Shown here: in pieces, positions 60,969-64,000 of the stretch
Layout: every line of letters starts with the position of its first letter
Numbering within the stretch: the stretch's first letter is position 1
From: Roseibium marinum
GTDB lineage: Bacteria > Pseudomonadota > Alphaproteobacteria > Rhizobiales > Stappiaceae
Assembly (NCBI RefSeq): GCF_002906165.1
Contig: NZ_PPCN01000021.1
Coordinates: 1-64,000, forward strand
Length of the DNA: 64,000 nt
Direction of reading: 5' to 3'
Position numbers and translations under genes: made by a program
Notes under the pieces: generated by a model
Seen by the model: the letters and a program-made list of their open reading frames with translations, nothing else
Databases searched by the model: none
Told to the model about the DNA's origin: nothing

Positions 60969-61441
60969 CTATCTTGCCCTCATTCTCTTACGTTCGTTAA
61001 ACTGCATAAACACGCAATAAAAGGCGTTATTGGTCTTTGCTGTATTTAGTTGGAATTCGAAAGCCGGTACGGAAGAATAATAGATTTTAAGAGAAACCAT
61101 CCCTCAAGGTGACAAAAAACACCTTCCAATGTGTGCGAGCGGAAAATGAAGGATCATTACCCATCTGATTTTATTATATTTTTTGGCCTTATCAGCCGTT
61201 AAAAGGCTGTAAAAGGGGATAACAGTAGAAAAAGCGCATAAATACTAGAAACGCGAACACCCAAGACACCCGACGTTAGGATATTGACAAACACACGAAT
61301 CTTGAATCGTGAACTTGGCGCGAGCTCAGCAAGGGTCGCCGCGCCGCAATTCGAAAAACCGGGAATGAACCTTTGGTTGAATCTACGGCGGGGAAAGGGA
61401 GGGTTTCGGAGCGCTACTTTTAGTCCGGCCAACGACGATAG

Positions 61442-61681
61442 TCAGCGATCACTGCCAGGTGTCCGGTGATTGTTCACTGTGCCACGGTCGAGCGACAAAC
61501 TTTCAAGCTGTTTGCTGTGGCACCGGGAGCATCGGAAGTAGGCAGCTGCCAGGCTGACTGGCAGATCCTTAACCAGCTTGGATGGAAAACACGCCGGCGG
61601 AAATTGTATCGAGCGTCCGCAAGAACGGCACTGCACAACGAGCCAGCGTCCGCTTTGTTTGATGTTTGCGATGGTTTCCAT
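61442..61681 (-). CDS. Small zinc-ribbon protein
   Basis: A 79-residue protein with two Cys pairs (VQCRSCGRSI and FRCSRCHSKQ) forming a zinc ribbon, and a helix between them. It starts at METIANIKQ (61681). Such small proteins are widespread in Alphaproteobacteria without known function; a nucleic-acid-binding role is plausible. The stretch 61697-62079 holds no other gene. Confidence 0.65.
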   Translation of the reverse strand: METIANIKQSGRWLVVQCRSCGRSIQFPPACFPSKLVKDLPVSLAAAYFRCSRCHSKQLESLSLDRGTVNNHRTPGSDR

Positions 61682-62079
61682 GTCGATAGGGGCCATTGTT
61701 CGGCGGGAATTCTGTTCTTGTTATGTTCTAGTCCTAAAAGCCGTTTCTGAAAACCAGCCGTGAACGCCCGCGCTATTAATTCGCTGCTCCTGCGTGCACG
61801 GACCTTTGAAACGCCACAACTTCAAGCGACTCGGTTCCGGGTTGAGCAGCCGGTCGGTCAGGCCCGCGCAGTCAGGCATTCGACAAACTGAGGCCATGTC
61901 CCAAAAGCCGACATTCATTCGAAATGCAGCAAATTCAACGGATGGGCGGGAGGACTAAGCCGCTCGCGCGGCAATGGCGCCCGTGTCGAGCGATTGGGAT
62001 GATCTTCACGGCGTGTTTTGAGGATAGGCGGTTCTGTCTGACGATTGGGGTGTTCTCAATCATCAGACAGGAGGTTCCC

Positions 62080-62967
62080 ATGACGGAGGAGAGAACCACA
62101 CCGCTGCGCGAACGTATGATCGAAGACATGCGTATCCGTGGCATAGGCGAGAAGGCTCAGCAGAGCCATATCCGGGCCATCAAGGATTTTGCGTCTTTCC
62201 TTGGACGCCCACCCGACACGGCGACGCCGGAAGAGCTGCGCAGCTATCAATTGCACATGACGAATGCGGGGGTGTCGCCTTCGACATTCAATGTTCGGAT
62301 CGTCGCGCTCAGGTGCTTTTTCGGCACGACCTGCGGGCGCGAGGACATGAAGGGGCACATGCAGTTCCGGCGCAAGCCGCGGCCGCTGCCCATTGTCCTG
62401 AGCGTGGAAGAGGTCGCGGAGTTGATGGCTGCCGTACCCGGACCGGGCCTGAAGTATCGCGCGGCGCCAGGCATCAGTTACGGCGCCGGGTTGCGGGCTT
62501 CGGAAGTTTGCCATCTCAAGGTCAGCGACATCGACAGCAACCGGATGCTGATCCATGTCGAAGAGGGCAAAGGCGGCAAGGATCGCAAGGCCATGCTGGC
62601 CCCTGGTCTGCTGGAACTTCTGCGCGATTATTGGCGTGAGGCGCGGCCGCAGGGCTGGCTGTTTCCGGGCAAGCCGAAGATCAACCCGATCTCGCCGCGC
62701 CAGTTGAACCGGGCCTTCACCTCGGCCAAGCACATGGCGGGCATCGCCAAACCCGCGACGTTGCATACGCTCCGCCACAGCTTTGCCACCCACCTGTTGG
62801 AAGCGAATACCGATGTGCGGGTGATCCAGGTTCTGCTCGGCCATGCCAAGCTGAGCACAACGGCCCGCTACACGCATGTCGCCACCAGGACGATCCGCGA
62901 TACGGTCAGTCCCTTCGAGCGGCTGAAGCAGTTGCAGGATCAGACGCTGAGGCGCGGACCGGAATAA
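62080..62967 (+). CDS. Tyrosine recombinase of an IS91-type element
   Basis: A 295-residue tyrosine recombinase. N-terminal core-binding half (DMRIRGIGEKAQQSHIRAIK), then the catalytic half with Arg in GAGLRASEVCHLKVSDID, HTLRHSFATHLLE, and LLGHAKLSTTARYTHV (last His and the nucleophile Tyr). ACAGGAGG precedes ATG 62080. The IS91 transposase follows 10 bp later, so this is the companion integrase seen in some IS91 elements of Alphaproteobacteria. Confidence 0.93.
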   Translation: MTEERTTPLRERMIEDMRIRGIGEKAQQSHIRAIKDFASFLGRPPDTATPEELRSYQLHMTNAGVSPSTFNVRIVALRCFFGTTCGREDMKGHMQFRRKPRPLPIVLSVEEVAELMAAVPGPGLKYRAAPGISYGAGLRASEVCHLKVSDIDSNRMLIHVEEGKGGKDRKAMLAPGLLELLRDYWREARPQGWLFPGKPKINPISPRQLNRAFTSAKHMAGIAKPATLHTLRHSFATHLLEANTDVRVIQVLLGHAKLSTTARYTHVATRTIRDTVSPFERLKQLQDQTLRRGPE

Positions 62968-62977
62968 CCCGCTCGGG

Positions 62978-64000
62978 GTGTCCCGGCAAAAGCTGGCGAT
63001 TGCGGACATCTTCCGGGCTCATGGTCCCGCGTGGCGGCGGGCCAATGCCGGGCATGTCAGCCTCAGCCAGCTCAAGGTCATGTCGGCAATCGAGACCTGT
63101 CGAACAGAGGCGCTTGGCGGGCATGTGGCGGCCTGTGCCAAGTGCGGCCACCAGCATATCGCCTACAATTCCTGCAAGAACCGGCATTGCCCAAAATGCC
63201 AGGGACCGGCCGCCCGGGACTGGATGGCCGCCCGGGCCGAGGATTTGCTGCCAGTGGAGTATTTCCACGTGGTCTTCACGCTGCCGGCGGAGATCGCGCG
63301 GATTGCGTACTGGAACAAGAAGTCGGTCTACGATCTTTTGTTTCGCGCTTCAGCCGAGACCTTGACCACCATCGCCGCCGATCCCCGGCATCTGGGTGCG
63401 TGCATCGGCATGACCAGTGTGCTGCACACGTGGGGCTCGGCACTCACCCATCATCCGCATGTCCACATCATTGTCCCCGGCGGAGGCCTATCTCCGGATG
63501 GCACGCGATGGATCTCTTGCCGTCCTGGTTTCTTCCTGCCGGTCAGGATCCTGTCCCGATTGTTCCGGCGTCTGTTTCTCCAGGGGTTGATGGCGCTGCA
63601 TCGTGCGCGTGATCTGGTCTTCTTCGGTGATCTGGCCGGGCTGGCCGAAGATGACGTCTTCACGGCATGGCTCGCGCCCCTGCGCAGAGCCGAATGGGTG
63701 GTCTACGCCAAACCGCCCTTCGGCGGCCCAAAGGCCGTGCTGGCCTATCTCAGCCGCTACACCCACCGGGTGGCCATCTCGAACCGCCGCCTGATCAGCG
63801 CCGATGCCAGGACGGTCACGTTCCGTTGGAAGGACTACCGGCTCAAGGATCGCCACTGCCAGAAGGTGATGCGTCTGGCCACCGGCGAGTTCATCCGCCG
63901 TTTCCTGATCCACGTTCTGCCCGACGGCTTCCACCGCATCCGCCACTATGGTCTTCTGGCCAGCGCCGGCCGCAAGACCAATGTCGCAAAGATCCGCGCT
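62978..64000 (+). CDS. IS91-family Y2 transposase, cut by window end
   Basis: At least 341 residues from GTG 62978, open to the edge. An N-terminal zinc-binding region has CRTEALGGHVAACAKCGHQ and CKNRHCPKCQG. The HUH metal site is HHPHVHIIVPGGG, and the Tyr region begins AYLSRYTHRVAIS. These mark a rolling-circle IS91 transposase. It is downstream of the integrase and probably co-transcribed. The terminus of the element lies beyond the window. Confidence 0.93.
   Translation, partial: MSRQKLAIADIFRAHGPAWRRANAGHVSLSQLKVMSAIETCRTEALGGHVAACAKCGHQHIAYNSCKNRHCPKCQGPAARDWMAARAEDLLPVEYFHVVFTLPAEIARIAYWNKKSVYDLLFRASAETLTTIAADPRHLGACIGMTSVLHTWGSALTHHPHVHIIVPGGGLSPDGTRWISCRPGFFLPVRILSRLFRRLFLQGLMALHRARDLVFFGDLAGLAEDDVFTAWLAPLRRAEWVVYAKPPFGGPKAVLAYLSRYTHRVAISNRRLISADARTVTFRWKDYRLKDRHCQKVMRLATGEFIRRFLIHVLPDGFHRIRHYGLLASAGRKTNVAKIRA

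Larger units (their letters stand above)
60503..61441. other. Long non-coding region upstream of traK
   Basis: About 940 bp with no believable gene; the open frames are short, AT-rich and without ribosome-binding sites. It holds an 11-bp inverted repeat (60708-60748) and a 20-bp palindrome (60949-60968). This is a good place for oriT, oriV or the promoter of the transfer operon, but no nick site was recognised. Confidence 0.55.

Noticed and set aside
1..64000. CRISPR array, tRNA or rRNA genes
   Set aside because: No evenly spaced short repeats with unique spacers and no cloverleaf or rRNA-like segment were seen on reading through; a tRNAscan or CRISPR search would settle it.

Overview
The window looks like part of a conjugative plasmid (or plasmid-derived accessory region) of an alphaproteobacterium. 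Pointers are a MucR/Ros-type regulator, a DUF1612 protein of the kind common on rhizobial and roseobacter replicons, a DUF932 and ParB-like plasmid housekeeping block, and a complete P-type (VirB/VirD4-like) transfer system. No rRNA, tRNA, CRISPR array or chromosomal core operon was seen. The host genus cannot be named from the sequence alone.

Layout. 0-9.6 kb is plasmid backbone: DUF932, SRAP peptidase and ParB-like genes on the minus strand with duplicated leader regions, MucR, an RHH-MNT/HEPN toxin-antitoxin pair, a tyrosine recombinase, DUF1612 and WGR proteins. 10.4-36.3 kb is a foreign-looking gene cluster. It holds three radical SAM/SPASM enzymes, a phytanoyl-CoA-type dioxygenase, a second-type isoleucyl-tRNA synthetase, an ABC-2 exporter, a VOC protein, an M3-like metallopeptidase, a caspase-like (CHAT/C25) protease, a glycosyltransferase, two kinase-like proteins and a nucleotidyltransferase. 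Two identical copies of a small 74-codon gene sit inside a 1,316-bp direct repeat. 36.3-41.1 kb is a decayed second mobilisation module, broken by an IS3 element that itself carries an IS110 element, plus IS6 and CaiB/BaiF scraps. 41.2-42.1 kb is a RES/Xre toxin-antitoxin pair. 42.4-60.5 kb is one long minus-strand transfer block: traK, traL, traM, virB2-virB11, virD4, primase, mobC and relaxase. 61.4-64 kb holds a zinc-ribbon protein and an IS91-type element with its companion integrase, cut by the window end.

How the parts fit. My main hypothesis is that 10.4-36.3 kb makes a modified peptide. The 74-residue protein has a charged helical N-terminus and a short tail ending in Trp, is followed at once by a strong terminator, and is surrounded by peptide-modifying, cleaving and exporting enzymes. 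The extra IleRS belongs to the eukaryote-like class that is intrinsically tolerant of mupirocin, so the product may inhibit isoleucyl-tRNA synthetase and the plasmid copy may give self-immunity. This would parallel agrocin 84, where an Agrobacterium plasmid carries a resistant leucyl-tRNA synthetase. The enzymes are read from sequence motifs; the pathway, precursor role and target are inference.

The transfer region also shows local innovation: a small chimeric gene between virB9 and virB10 built by tandem duplication, and a large Cys-repeat surface protein between virB10 and virB11.
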